From Apostichopus japonicus (Eukaryota > Echinodermata > Holothuroidea > Aspidochirotida > Stichopodidae), in assembly GCF_037975245.1 (NCBI RefSeq), contig NC_092579.1, positions 13,934,678 through 13,998,677 of the forward strand: a stretch of 64,000 nucleotides of DNA, read 5' to 3'. The notes under the pieces were generated by a model. That model was not told the DNA's origin. It did not search any database and saw only the letters and a program-made list of their open reading frames with translations. The translations under genes and the position numbers were made by a program. This document shows positions 33,700-45,100 of this stretch, one piece after another (the stretch's first letter is position 1; each line of letters starts with the position of its first letter).

Positions 33700-36299
33700 T
33701 GGACTTGGATACCTCATGTTTGTGTTTTATTTAAGGCCCTGTTCCCAGTGACCAGAATGCCATAGCATTAATATGTTAACATATCACCATAATTACTATA
33801 GGACTAAATATACAACAATGACAAAATTTTGCTAGCTCAACAATTTTATCAGAGTTGGACTATAGTCTGGAACAATTTACGTGTATTAGGTTGACAAATC
33901 TAATTTGTCATGTTAACTAGTATTTCAAGAATTCTAAAGCTAGAATGGTTGTATAGGGATCACCACCAAGTAGAATTGGTAGTTCATAGGAACTGAAATC
34001 CTGTGGATCACTGGTTTGAACCTTGTTCTAGCCTTAAACTTCTTTACTCTTCCATTTTCTTTTATTTAAATTATTTCAGAGGTTTCTGCCATTGGATTAT
34101 ATGTACCACAAGATCTAAACTCCTTTTTAAATCCGTTCTTTTCTGCTTTCGAGGTTGTATCAGAAGAAGGAAGTGTTTGATGTTTGGTTACACACTAAAC
34201 AGGATACAGTGGTCTCTGACTGTGATTTCTCCCCCACCCCCCTCCCCTTCCTCTAATCTAAAAGAAAAGAAGAAGAAAGAACAAGAACTAGGGTGTTTTC
34301 TCAGCTTACACAATAGGGAAGGCAGTGCAGTTTTGGATTTGGACTCGTGTTCCTATCTCCACCATGCCCTGTAACGAAATGGTTATATGGGGATCATCAC
34401 TAAAGGGATGGTAAGGTTAATCGGTGGAGAATGTGAGGTGCTGAGGTCACTAATTTCAAATTTTGTTTATCAATTCCCACTCATTGTACCATTGTGGATT
34501 TATTCACAGCGTCTACTCAAAAGTATTAAAATGTGGCCAAGTTTCTGTTTCAAGTATTTATACTCAACCTTTGTTCTTATGGGATGTATTTGCAAATCTG
34601 CAAGTTTTCAGTAAATTGTCGCATTAAATTGGTAACCCTTGTAAACCAAAGCAAATTGATAGCAACAGCTCACATTGTATTGGTTGAAATCAATTGCATG
34701 TCATCATATTGGGAGTTAGTTATCTTGCGAAAGTATAAATATTTAACCTGTATAAATGGCTGTAAAAACCCTTAAAAAAAGGGAAACATAATTTTATTTT
34801 TAATTAACGCATGTTTGTAATTTTCATCTTTCAGTAGTTATGTGTAGAATTAAGTATTGGTTATTAACTGAATATCAATGACCTGTTACTTAAAAAAAGT
34901 CATCCATGTTTCGCTACCTCCATACGTATACATTTAACAGGGTGATAAAAAAACAAAACAAGTTTAACAGAAATTTATTGTAGTCAAGATGAAAATGGGT
35001 TTCCATTTGTCCAGGGAAGTAAAATAAATTTCCTTATTCCCTCCCGTCTCCTCTCCTTCTTTCACACCCTTTCCCTCCCCCTCATCAAAAACACTAGGCA
35101 AATGGAGAGGTCTGCTGGCCGGACAGGGTGGAAAGCGAGGATAATAGAGGCTATAATATTCCAAGCATTGATCTTAACCATTTGACATTATTGAAATTCA
35201 TACTGAATACCCCCCATGAAACCCCCACCCCAGCAAATCACTCGAATAAGGAAGTTTTGATCATTAAGGTCCTGCAGTTGATAGTACTTTCTGGACCTGG
35301 GGCTAGTCATAACTGCTAACGTGAAAATTGGCTTGCTCAACGGGAATTTCCCTATAGCCTTCAAATGACGTCACTATTACCCAGGGTCGCTGCCCACACA
35401 AATTTGTTTGTATATATTTCTGTGTCGTTGCCCAACTGCAACTTAAGGTGCCATAGTCCTATTAGAGTTTATATCCATCCGCCTCAGAAAAAGTGCCAAA
35501 AAGCAGCAGGAGAACACCTTTTTTGACCTGTTATCAATCAGGATCGTTTTTTTTTTGTGGCTTGCATGTTGAAGAGCATGAATGGAAAGTACATGTGGTG
35601 CAAAAATTGTATCAATTGAGGCAATTTTAGAAATCTTTAGGCCTCACAGGAGCAGCGTACGAAAATTGTTTACTACTGAGTGAAGAGGTTTGTTTACAAA
35701 TGACGAAGACTTCAGGCTCTGATAGCAAAAAAATCTGTATGGTCACGATACGGAAAATTGGTGGTGCCATGAAAGGTCTTTATCGACCACATTACTTTTG
35801 TGATTTAGTGTGTAAGTCAATGGGACTTTTAATGAGCGTATGCTACCTCAATGTGTAGAGTTTGTGTTCGAAGTTACCAGTTCTCTACCACAGGTGCACT
35901 TTGGACAACAGTTCGCGTTCACCTGTACTGTATGATCTGAAGTGAAAATTGGAACAACTTGTGACTTTGACAGTACTGTGATGTTGAATGTGTGCGCTCG
36001 TGCCACTTTACTTGGTACCTATCTTCCCTGCTTGTTACTGTTCCGTTTCTTGCACTGGGACGAAAGTCTAGGCAATTTCTAGGATATAACCTATACAGTA
36101 ATACGTATAGGATTGTCATGAATTAGTAACAGTTATATGCAAAGGCTAGGATAGGCCTAGTAAATTGTATGGTGTTTTGTTTTGTATTGCAATAGACCTT
36201 ACGCAATGCCAGTGTTTGCGGCTTAGGCATCACCTTGCCCAGCTGATACCAGTTCAACTGAAGTACGCCTCGCTAGTGCGAATTAGAAGGTCTTGGCCT
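33700..36299. other. TSC2-HAGH intergenic region
   Basis: No gene is recognised. Two diverged copies of a block (about 33940-34020 and 34375-34450, sharing GGTT.TAT.GGGATCA.CAC) suggest an interspersed repeat. A perfect CRE-type TGACGTCA lies at 35366-35373, some 0.93 kb upstream of the HAGH start. ORFs in this stretch have no support. Confidence 0.5.
35366..35373. promoter_or_regulatory. CRE-like palindrome TGACGTCA upstream of HAGH
   Basis: This is a full 8-bp match to the CREB/ATF site. A match of this length arises by chance about once per 65 kb, and the distance to HAGH is large, so function is uncertain. Confidence 0.3.
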
Positions 36300-36345
36300 A
36301 TGTTAAAACTTTTTCCATCCATAGGCCTAATATGTAGGCTAAGCA
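36300..36345 (+). CDS. HAGH: HAGH exon 1, putative mitochondrial leader
   Basis: The ATG at 36300 opens [15 protein letters not shown] and splices in phase 1 to the next exon, reading on [17 protein letters not shown]. The result is rich in K, R, S and hydrophobics with no acidic residue, as in a mitochondrial presequence. The donor gtgtag is poor, so another upstream first exon is possible. Confidence 0.4.
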
Positions 36346-39300
36346 GTGTAGTCTGTATAGTAGTTGTCTCTTTGCCTGGACTATAAATAAACAATATCAA
36401 GTTAAACATTGTAAAAATTTGTACCTTGTTTCTCAATAAGGCAGTCCCCGTATAGCTTGAATGAATATCACAGGATTGACAGGATCATGAGTTAATTTTG
36501 ATGGTAATATCTTTGCCTTTTTTTGTTTATCATTTTAATCCTTTCTTTATTTGTATTTTGGCAGTTAAATCTCTCCAAAAAGTTGGCTTACCTCTCACCT
36601 GGTCAGCTCATAGAAATTGCCATTCTTCAACTTTGTTCATCAATCAACCAGACATGAAGATAACGATTCTCTCAGCTTTGGAGGATAACTACATGTACCT
36701 CATTACTGATGAGAAAACAAAAGAAGCAGCCATCGTGGATCCAGTTAACCCAGATAAGGTCACATCATCTTTCAAGTACACTCAACTGTCCACTCAACTG
36801 TCCACAAAATATCTAACAATGTCCATTCATACTCTCTATTCAGCCATTTTGATCAGGAACCTCATATCATGGAACAGCCAGCCATTCGAAGAAAAGACTG
36901 GTGGCTGATGTTTATTGCTTAGTAAAATTGCTGGAATTCTTCTGAATCTTTTGGCAAAACCACATCTTCGTAGCAATATAGTGAAGATGTAACAACTTTT
37001 GTGAAATTTTGTAAATGCATCTGGCAACAACAGAATGGATGGTATCATTGTAGTACTTCAGTGGAAAATGTCTTTTCTAATTATTTATTACCAGAGGAAA
37101 AGAATATTTCCACAAAAAAACAAAAAAATACATTTGATGAGATTCTAAGTACAACTTGAACAGCAAAGTAAACATTCCAAATGTGTCAGGTTTCAAGAAT
37201 AAATTAACAAAGAATATTAAAATTTAAATTTTTATCTCCAGAATTTACTTCTGCAAAAAATTACAGTTGTTTGTCAATCAAAAGTGGTGCATATTCTATT
37301 CCTCGAAATATTTTAGGTAATTTAAAAGTCTGTTTTGTATAAAAAATCTTATTTTGCGTAAATAATTGCAGTAATATAGCTGTCCAGGTAGTTATCTATT
37401 GTCACTGAGGAAGTGGTGTGCAAGTATATAGGATGTTATCAGAACATAATTTGTTTAAGTTTTATCTATGGAATTATTCCTTCTAGGTTGTGGAAGCAGT
37501 ATCCAAAGAAGGAGTCAATTTGAAATCTGTCATTACAACTCATCATCACTGGTATGTTCAATTTAATTTGCTTTCTCAAATATGTCACTGTATTAGTTCA
37601 TGGGTTGTCAGGGATAGAGAATTGTTTACATTTTGCACAAACATCTTTCACTTTGTTAAATTTTGTTCAACGTGAGATGTGCAGAACATATTTCATAGAC
37701 TTGGTACATATGTATGGGGAATCAAACATATTTTATTATCTGGTTGTAAATTTTCCATGGGCATAAGTTCTTTTTATTTGTGACAGGCAACAAGTTGATG
37801 TTAAATTTCATATATGAAGCTCAAGATTTAAGGGGGGAAAAAAAATCAAATTTGTTTTTTTGGCAGGGATCATGCTGGAGGTAATGAAGAATTAGTGAAA
37901 AAGGTCAAAGGTCTTTCCGTGTACGGAGGTGACGACAGAATTGGAGCCTTGACAAACAAAGTCAAGCAGGACGACGAGTTTAAGGTAAGAGGAGACAGTA
38001 CTAGACAGTGTTGACGTGTTGACAGTGTTGACGTGTTGACAGTGTTGACCATACTTAAATTTAGTGTTGTGTTTGAAATATAGTGAGATAACCCTGCATA
38101 TATATCCCCAAGATCAGCATAGGCTATCAGTAGTGTTCAGGGATCTTTTTAATTGCCTCCAAACTTCAGCATTCCCAATAAACACTGCTGAAAACTTACC
38201 GACCAGTAGCATCCTAAATTGTTACATGACAAGTCCTCTCTAACACAGGAACTGATCTTAATTTTGTTTATCATTTACAGATTGGGAGTTTGAACGTCCG
38301 TTGTTTGTTTACACCCTGCCATACATCGGGTCACATCTGTTACTTTGTGACTGGTGAGAGTGGTGAAGAACCTTCTGTATTCACTGGTAAGAGGTCTAAT
38401 CATGAATGTCTCATACACACGGTCTCCACCGTCATGAAAAACATGGAAAGGTCACTGTCGAGGACTTAAACCAGTAACCTACTGTTTAACAAGTCCACTG
38501 CATTTCTGTTCTTTTTTGGAGTGGTATAGAGTTTTCTGAGATTGGGTGATCTGGTGATAACACTTGTATAGTCTGTTTACTTCCATTTCGTTTGTGATCT
38601 TACATTTCCACAGGTGATACACTGTTCTTATCTGGTTGTGGTAAATTCTTTGAAGGCACCCCAGAACAGATGCACAGTGCTCTGATAGAGAAGCTAGGAA
38701 GCCTTCCTGAAGATACAGTGAGTTTATGGTATTATTACCAGCTTGTATGACCAGGGGGTGGATATGAGTGAGGTCTATTTTTTTGGGGGGGGGAGGGTGG
38801 TTGGTCAGGTGGAGTGGTTGGAAAATACAGTTGTCTGATGTCAAGTCTTCAAGTAGTTTATGATTTTTCATGTTTATAATCATTTGTTTGTTATAAAGGC
38901 AAACACAGTACAATATAGCATTGGACTAACACTTCTATGCAATTAAGATGGTAACCATACAAACATAGTGCAATAGGGTTTTATGCACACAAGATTTCCA
39001 TAATCCCATATCTTAGACTAAGCTTAAATGGTGCATATTATGCACATAATCTTGCTTTCATTAGCTACATAGCCAAATGGAAGCAACTAGACTTAAGTAT
39101 AAGTAAGTATATTAAAATTCATGACATTCCAGCATAACTCCTTTTGCTCCCTTTTTTAATCTTTCACAGAAAGTTTACTGTGGACATGAATACACTGTTA
39201 ATAACTTGAAATATGCACTTTATGTAGAGCCAAAAAACCCTGATATACAGCAGAGAATGAAATGGGCACAGGTAGGTAAACTGATTATTGTCTTGTAACA

Positions 39301-40335
39301 ATTTGGAATGTTATCTCATGCCACGATACCTCTTCAAGTCTCTTAGACAAACCCTGGAGAGTTCACCCATAATTCAATGCATCCTGAGATGGTTTACTCT
39401 GTTCTACTTAAGCTCTAATATAAAGAATAGTGAAGTTACTAGCTCGGTTTAAAATCAATTGTTAGACCATGCGGTGTTTTTAGATTTTGAACTTTCACTT
39501 GTTATTGGTCATATGCTACACTTTATTCATTAATATTTTAGTGGCTTTCTATAGATTTTCCTTTTTTTCTTATCAGGATTTAAGAGCTAAAAGTGTGCCA
39601 ACTGTGCCTGGAACAATTGGAGAGGAGAAGAAATATAACCCATTCATGAGGGTCAGGTACGATTGTAGCTTATAACATTTTCATTGCATCAATTCTCAAT
39701 GTAAGTTGCTGACATAAGTGCTTATATATGCTGTTGTACGTAAGGTACTCATTTATGCTATTGTAAGGCTGTTGTATGTAAGGTACTTATGTATGCTATT
39801 GTACAACTATAGCATGTAAGTTCTTATGTATGCCATTGTAGGGCTATTGCACACAAGGTACTTATGTATGCTATTGTAGGGCTGTTGTAAGGTACTTATG
39901 TATGCTATTGTACAGCAATAGCATGTAAGTGCTTATGTATGCTATTGATGGACTATTGCACGTAAAGGTGCTTATGTATGCTATGGTAGGGCTATTGTAC
40001 GTAAGGCACTTTTGTATGCTATTGTAGAATTGTCAATTAATAGCAAAATGAGCTCCCCTCAATTTGATTTCGGGTGATATAGTATCTTAGAGCCTCCCCC
40101 CTACAATACAAAAATGTTGAAAAATATTGAACTGCAGGTATTGAAATGATGTTAGCTTTTATTTAAAAACTTTCAAAATAATTTGTTTCTGTGAACTGTT
40201 CCAGCTAAGTTAATGATTTGTATTTTAATTTTTTATAGTGTGGATGCTGTGAAACAACACACAAAAAAGACCGACCCAGTAGATGTTATGGGAGCTCTAC
40301 GGAAGGACAAGGACTCCTTCAGACCTAAATTTTAG
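36300..40335 (+). CDS. HAGH: HAGH, hydroxyacylglutathione hydrolase (glyoxalase II)
   Basis: This zinc/iron metallo-beta-lactamase-fold enzyme hydrolyses S-D-lactoylglutathione to D-lactate and glutathione, the second step of methylglyoxal removal, in cytosol and mitochondria. Exons: 36300-36345 (tentative), 36565-36758, 37487-37551, 37867-37984, 38281-38386, 38614-38717, 39170-39271, 39577-39656, 40239-40335. They total 912 nt, or 303 residues, in phase. From the internal Met at 36654 ([17 protein letters not shown], matching human MKVEVLPALTDNYMYLV) the product is 258 residues against 260 in human. Metal ligands are all present: THHHWDHAGG (H54, H56, D58, H59), PCHTSGH (H110), FTGDTLF (D133) and YCGHEYT (H172). 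The substrate-binding YNPFMR is also present. It converges with the TFPT-like gene. Confidence 0.95.
36565..36758 (+). CDS. HAGH: HAGH exon 2 with internal cytosolic start
   Basis: The acceptor is tattttggcag and the donor is GAT AAG|gtcaca. It contains the conserved Met (36654-36656) used for the cytosolic form in vertebrates, then [14 protein letters not shown]. Confidence 0.93.
37487..37551 (+). CDS. HAGH: HAGH exon 3
   Basis: The acceptor is attccttctag and the donor is CAC TG|gtatgt. It encodes [20 protein letters not shown] plus H and W, bringing the first half of the THHHWDH metal motif. Confidence 0.95.
37867..37984 (+). CDS. HAGH: HAGH exon 4
   Basis: The acceptor is tttttttggcag and the donor is aag|gtaaga. 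It completes W57, then [20 protein letters not shown] and [12 protein letters not shown], matching human DHAGGNEKLV...[15 protein letters not shown]. Confidence 0.95.
38281..38386 (+). CDS. HAGH: HAGH exon 5
   Basis: The acceptor is tcatttacag and the donor is ACT G|gtaaga. [20 protein letters not shown] carries ligand H110. Confidence 0.95.
38614..38717 (+). CDS. HAGH: HAGH exon 6
   Basis: The acceptor is atttccacag and the donor is ACA|gtgagt. [20 protein letters not shown] carries the bridging aspartate (residue 133). Confidence 0.95.
39170..39271 (+). CDS. HAGH: HAGH exon 7
   Basis: The acceptor is atctttcacag and the donor is cag|gtaggt. [20 protein letters not shown] carries the last histidine ligand and the glutathione-contact region. 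Confidence 0.95.
39577..39656 (+). CDS. HAGH: HAGH exon 8
   Basis: The acceptor is cttatcag and the donor is GTC AG|gtacga. [20 protein letters not shown] matches human [20 protein letters not shown]. Confidence 0.95.
39690..40030. repeat. About 40-bp tandem repeat in HAGH intron 8
   Basis: The core CTTATGTATGCTATTGTA followed by GGCTATTG.A.GTAAGGTA recurs about eight times with small length differences, from just after exon 8. Confidence 0.85.
40239..40335 (+). CDS. HAGH: HAGH exon 9 and stop
   Basis: The acceptor is ttttttatag and the stop is TAG at 40333-40335. Residues [20 protein letters not shown], then [11 protein letters not shown], align with the human C-terminus VRREKDQFKMPRD. Confidence 0.94.
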
Positions 40336-41850
40336 AGACTCACAGACTGATATTACTGCCTACCTAGCAGATTCCATTTCCCAAGCAGATTGTGGTGGTC
40401 GAAAGATTCCTTTTGAGAGATTTATTCTCATCTTGTAATTTGTACCCATGTCACAAAACTCAAAGGATGACAAGCCTTTACCACTATGTAGGACAAGAAA
40501 CAATGTGAAGCTCTTGACATGCGGCATCCATATTTCAGGATATCATTCAATGATTACAACTTTTCTAGCAGTTTTGAAATTATCATGAAATGGTGAGAAT
40601 GCTAAGTTTCTGCTAAGGTTGGGTTACTGGTATACTTCTTTGGTTTGTATATATTCTTTTAGCCTGTTGTAACCATGTGTTAAAGTCACACCAAATTCTG
40701 GTACTTTTTCCACAGAAGATAATTTGATATTATATGATTATATTTGATTTTAAAGGGTGTATGCAATCTGTAAATCAATATTTTAATTGAATTTTTTTTT
40801 TGAGAGGTCAATCATGATAGTTTTAGAAAGGTATGGTTTTGGACTGAAAATAAAATAAAATTAAGAATTAGAAACAATTAAATAATGTCAAAAGATCAGA
40901 GGGTCCCTGGGAAGAATGGAATCCTGGCCAATAATACATACAGTTTATCATAAGTTACAGTATGAAATATATGCTCATTATGGAAGCATGTATTGGCTGT
41001 ACAACTTCAAGTATTCATACAAATGTACTTGCTCAGATTTAAAGAGATTTTAAGAAATAAATAAAATGAGTAATTTATTCAGTTTATAGGAACTGAACAA
41101 TAATTTTATGCCAATGTTGATGGTGTCTTCCATTTAATAAAAAAAATGTAAGCAAATACATCTACACGATAAAACAAATTAACATAGTTTTTTTATTGTG
41201 CACTTTTTCATTGTTTGTGTATTTATTCTCATTTTTACTTATAAATTACAAATGTCACATATTACAGTATGCAGTAAACAAAAATAAATAACAAATAATT
41301 ACAAACACCAAAGTTTAAATCAGAGTTAGTATAATAGTTCTGAGAACTTTCACATTTATCCTAGATAACCCCTAAAATACAATAAAACATTACACAGAAG
41401 CATAAACTGATCTGATTTACAGACTGAGGAAATTAAATTTATTTCAACCCGACCCCCTCCATGTGGTACATTTCCCCCACCCCCTCTCCTTTACCTACTA
41501 TTGCTACTACTGACTTATTTCCTACACTGCTAAATATAGCAATATTAGTAAAACTGAATTTACAGATTGTTTGCTGGTTCTCCCTGGAACAAACCAGGGA
41601 CTTTGCATAATGCTAATTTCCTTGTACGACAAGATTAAATGCGTTAAGGAACGCAAACCTGGTTACCTTTTTTTATATTTTTAAAGGTAACTAGAAAAGG
41701 TTGCCTGATAAAAAAAGTTATGCTACCTCATCTCACCAAAGAACCTTTAAAGGATCAGCCCTGACAGTAGAGCAGATTTCATTGTATTACATTAACATAC
41801 CAAAGATCAGAAAATTAAGATACCACAATTCACACAATCAACAATCCTTG
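40336..41850. other. Convergent intergenic region (HAGH / TFPT-like 3' ends)
   Basis: The region should hold both 3' UTRs. HAGH polyadenylation candidates are AATAAA/ATAAAA at about 41055-41065. On the other strand TTTATT at about 41437 is a candidate for the TFPT-like gene. No further gene is seen. Confidence 0.5.
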
Positions 41851-42150
41851 CTAATCTCCATCGAAAGAGTAGGGATCAACTTCTACCGCTCCTTCAACTT
41901 TTGGCTGCTTCAAAAGTGACACGACAGATGGCTTTGAAGCGGGCAGTGTCACGGGATCCTTGAGAAACTTCTTTGTCACGTCTGACGGAGGACCTGTGCC
42001 ATTAACAATGGTAGTTTTCACCATTGCTCCAACATTAGGGATGTTAGCCTTTGATACGGACTTGGCACTCCCGATCATGAGGTCCTTGGAATACTGTCGC
42101 ACCTCTTCCACGTACTTTGCCTTCTCTTTTTCATAAGCCACGTAATATCT
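41851..42150 (-). CDS. TFPT: TFPT-like last exon, end of HMG box and tail
   Basis: The acceptor reads ccatccacag and the stop is TAG (41853-41851). It starts RYYVAYEKEKAKYVEEVRQY, the third helix of the HMG box, and ends VEVDPYSFDGD. It has 99 codons, phase 0. Confidence 0.9.
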   Translation of the reverse strand, partial: RYYVAYEKEKAKYVEEVRQYSKDLMIGSAKSVSKANIPNVGAMVKTTIVNGTGPPSDVTKKFLKDPVTLPASKPSVVSLLKQPKVEGAVEVDPYSFDGD

Positions 42151-45100
42151 CTGTGGATGGATATCAATATTAGCAAATGAATGTCACGAAAGTTATGTGC
42201 ATATACAATGCTAACTACAACAGGAGGGGACCTGACAGCCTATCATTCTTTACGTATACTCAAAGACAAAGGGAAATTGAACGTGGAATGAAAACATATA
42301 TTCAAAGCAAAATAATGAGCAAAACACTGATCAAATTCTCCTCCACACTGATATAAATTACAATTGTTAAGACTACCTGTTCTTAAAGTTAACATTTTCA
42401 TGTTAAAAGAAATCAAGAAAATCTCAACTTTTTGGATTATTTGGTTACCTTAGAAATGCACATGCTCTAATAGGTTTTGCATGAACTTGATAATTGTGAT
42501 AACAATTTACTGCTTTGCAATCAAACTAATAGGAGATAACTTACACCATTAATGATTCACTTATCATCATTTCTTTGTGTGAATTAAAAAAAAAAATCCA
42601 ATTGTCCATCTGAGTTTGATCCAAAGACAACCATTTCAAATTCATTAGCAAAACCGTGCTAAGTATCGAGAAACTACTAAACAGTTCAAACTCTACAAGC
42701 TCTTTGAAATACAGCTACCATTTTAGTGAAAATCATAAAAGTGACCAAGAACCATTGTGTATTAAAGAGGTACATATGTAGCCCCAGAGATTCTGTACCA
42801 CCCAAAGCCTGCACCTGCAGTCACAAGTCTCTGAAGTCGTCAATTCAGTAACATCCTTGAAAAATGCAAGTGCCTTAGAATTAGTCTCAGTACTTGCTAA
42901 AAGTCAGTGCAGCTATTAGTTTCCTAATTCTAAATAAAAATGCAAAGTCAGCAAAAAGGACTTGATCAAGTCATATAAAGCAATAGTTTATTCGGGCCCG
43001 GGGGCTTAGCGGTTAGGTCCAATTCATGACTCAGTAATACTCAGCATTCATGGTTCATATAATTCACACAGTAATTCTCACAAAAAACAAGATACTTGAG
43101 GAATAAATCCTCTCTGTTGAATCCCTAGGTAAAAGATGATTGGTGTGTTTAGAAGAATCGATAACGTTGTATACTTTTTTTTTCCTTTTGATATCACATG
43201 ACCAGATCTGGAACATTGCCATGGAATATCTGCATATATTTGGAATCAAGAATAGGCTAATAAAGCAGGCTATTTGGTGAAACACCAACACTGTGTTGTC
43301 TATGGTTGCAAAAGAATCATAATGTGGAATAATGCCTGGTTGCTATGGTAAATTGCCTCAGAGCCTTCAAGTCATCTGTCGCCCCCCCTCTCCTCCCCCC
43401 CCCCCTTATAAAAAAGTAAAGAAACATAAGTCAACTTAATGAGCTATTCAGAATGATTACAAATTTGCTATTCAATTGCACATTCCAGATATTTTAACTG
43501 TGAACTTTCAGACTTCATTTTAAGCCTTAACATTTATCTCATTTTTAGAAAGAATACTTGCATATTAAATGACGATACAGGAGCTTATTAATATATAATT
43601 ATAACAAACATGGTTGACAGTTCCCTAAATCAAAGTGCAGCTTGTTGTGTTTTATGACTGTTATTATACAATTCTGTTTCACTTCCAATAATATAGTCAT
43701 TCAGCTAATCTAACGTCCAGGGTAAAGTCCTTTCAATAGCATTCTTCCCTACGAACAATGGTGCAATAAACGCAGCTGGTAATTGACAGCGTAGAATAAA
43801 TAAATAAATAAAGTAATATCAGCTTTTGATACCTTGGCGACAAGCCAACAAACATACATTTGACTGCTAATTATATTCGGTAGGCAACCTGAAGACTAAA
43901 GTTACAACACGACCAGCTACTTAAATTAAAAGAAGTAAAGCACTTGTACATGCAGGAGGAGGGCAGAGCTACAATGGTTAGTGTTAATCAAAAAGGGTTG
44001 TTGACATTAATTTACAAAACAGAAGAGCAAGTTTGTTTACAGAACAATTGTTAGTGGTAATGATTGTTTTATTTTTCATGTTCTTGTGAGACAAATTTGG
44101 ATATCAATTTGCTGAGAGCTATAAAATACATCACTGGAGGTCAAACACTTCAAACGACATGCAGCAGGGATAATATACAGTAACACTCTAAACATAATGA
44201 TGGTTAAGTGCACGCGCTAGGAGTTTGTGACGGGCAAAATATTAGCAGCGCCAAGGAGCAGTGGGAAGGGGAAGCGCGAAACAGGCAGAGGAGGGTTGAA
44301 AAGGAATGATCAAAAAACGTTACTTTGACATATACAGTAATTTCATGCCACAAACTCAAGGACAATCTTATTCTTTCCTTTTGAGACTTTCCCGTCCCGT
44401 CCATCCCTGCCCTCCAAACACACACAAACACACAGTAACGTACTAATATAACGTTGGGAGTGGCTTTGGCTCTTCTTGTTCCAGACTCGAGTTGCAATTC
44501 ATGTCTTAGAACAAGATTTAAAAAGAAATAGATGATTCCAATCGGGCTTCACTTAGCATCAAGAAAGACACTGGATGACAGATATATCGTATACTGTACA
44601 TATATCTGCATGGTCAAACACACTATGCCAACACAATCTGTGTATTATTATGCTAGAAAACGTTCCATCAAAGGTGAAGAATCAAATGTGCAGAACCTCA
44701 ATATTTGAAAGGGTTTATTTTTTTTGTCATAAAATATGACAACTCCCTTATTATTTCCCAAGAGAGTCCTGATCTTCATAGAGATTATTTTGCACCCTTC
44801 TGTCTGACAATCAGGTAACTGTACTGTGCACACTACACTGGGAGTCAAACAATGGCTATGTACTATATTTTACCCAAGCTTAAAGCAGCAATTTGCGTTT
44901 GCTCGCCGTTTTCTACTTTTTTGACATGTCCATCGAGTTTTTTATATATATCAATCACAAAACAGCAAACTAAGATATTAGCCAAGTTTTTCCCTGCCAA
45001 CAACGTTAATCATAGAAAAGGATGCAAAATGCTGCTTTAAAGCACAGAGATTCCTGATATTTATAGAGATTATCTTGCACCCTTCTCAAACATAAAGAGC

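Noticed and set aside
34003-34374. 123-residue ORF between TSC2 and HAGH
   Set aside because: No recognised domain; the frame uses a simple C-rich stretch and AAG run; region looks repetitive.
38479-38913. 144-residue ORF on the - strand
   Set aside because: Overlaps HAGH exon 6 antisense; no similarity or start context.
42990-43015. Possible tRNA gene (GGGGGCTTAGCGGTTAGG)
   Set aside because: No B-box or cloverleaf follows; best taken as a SINE fragment.
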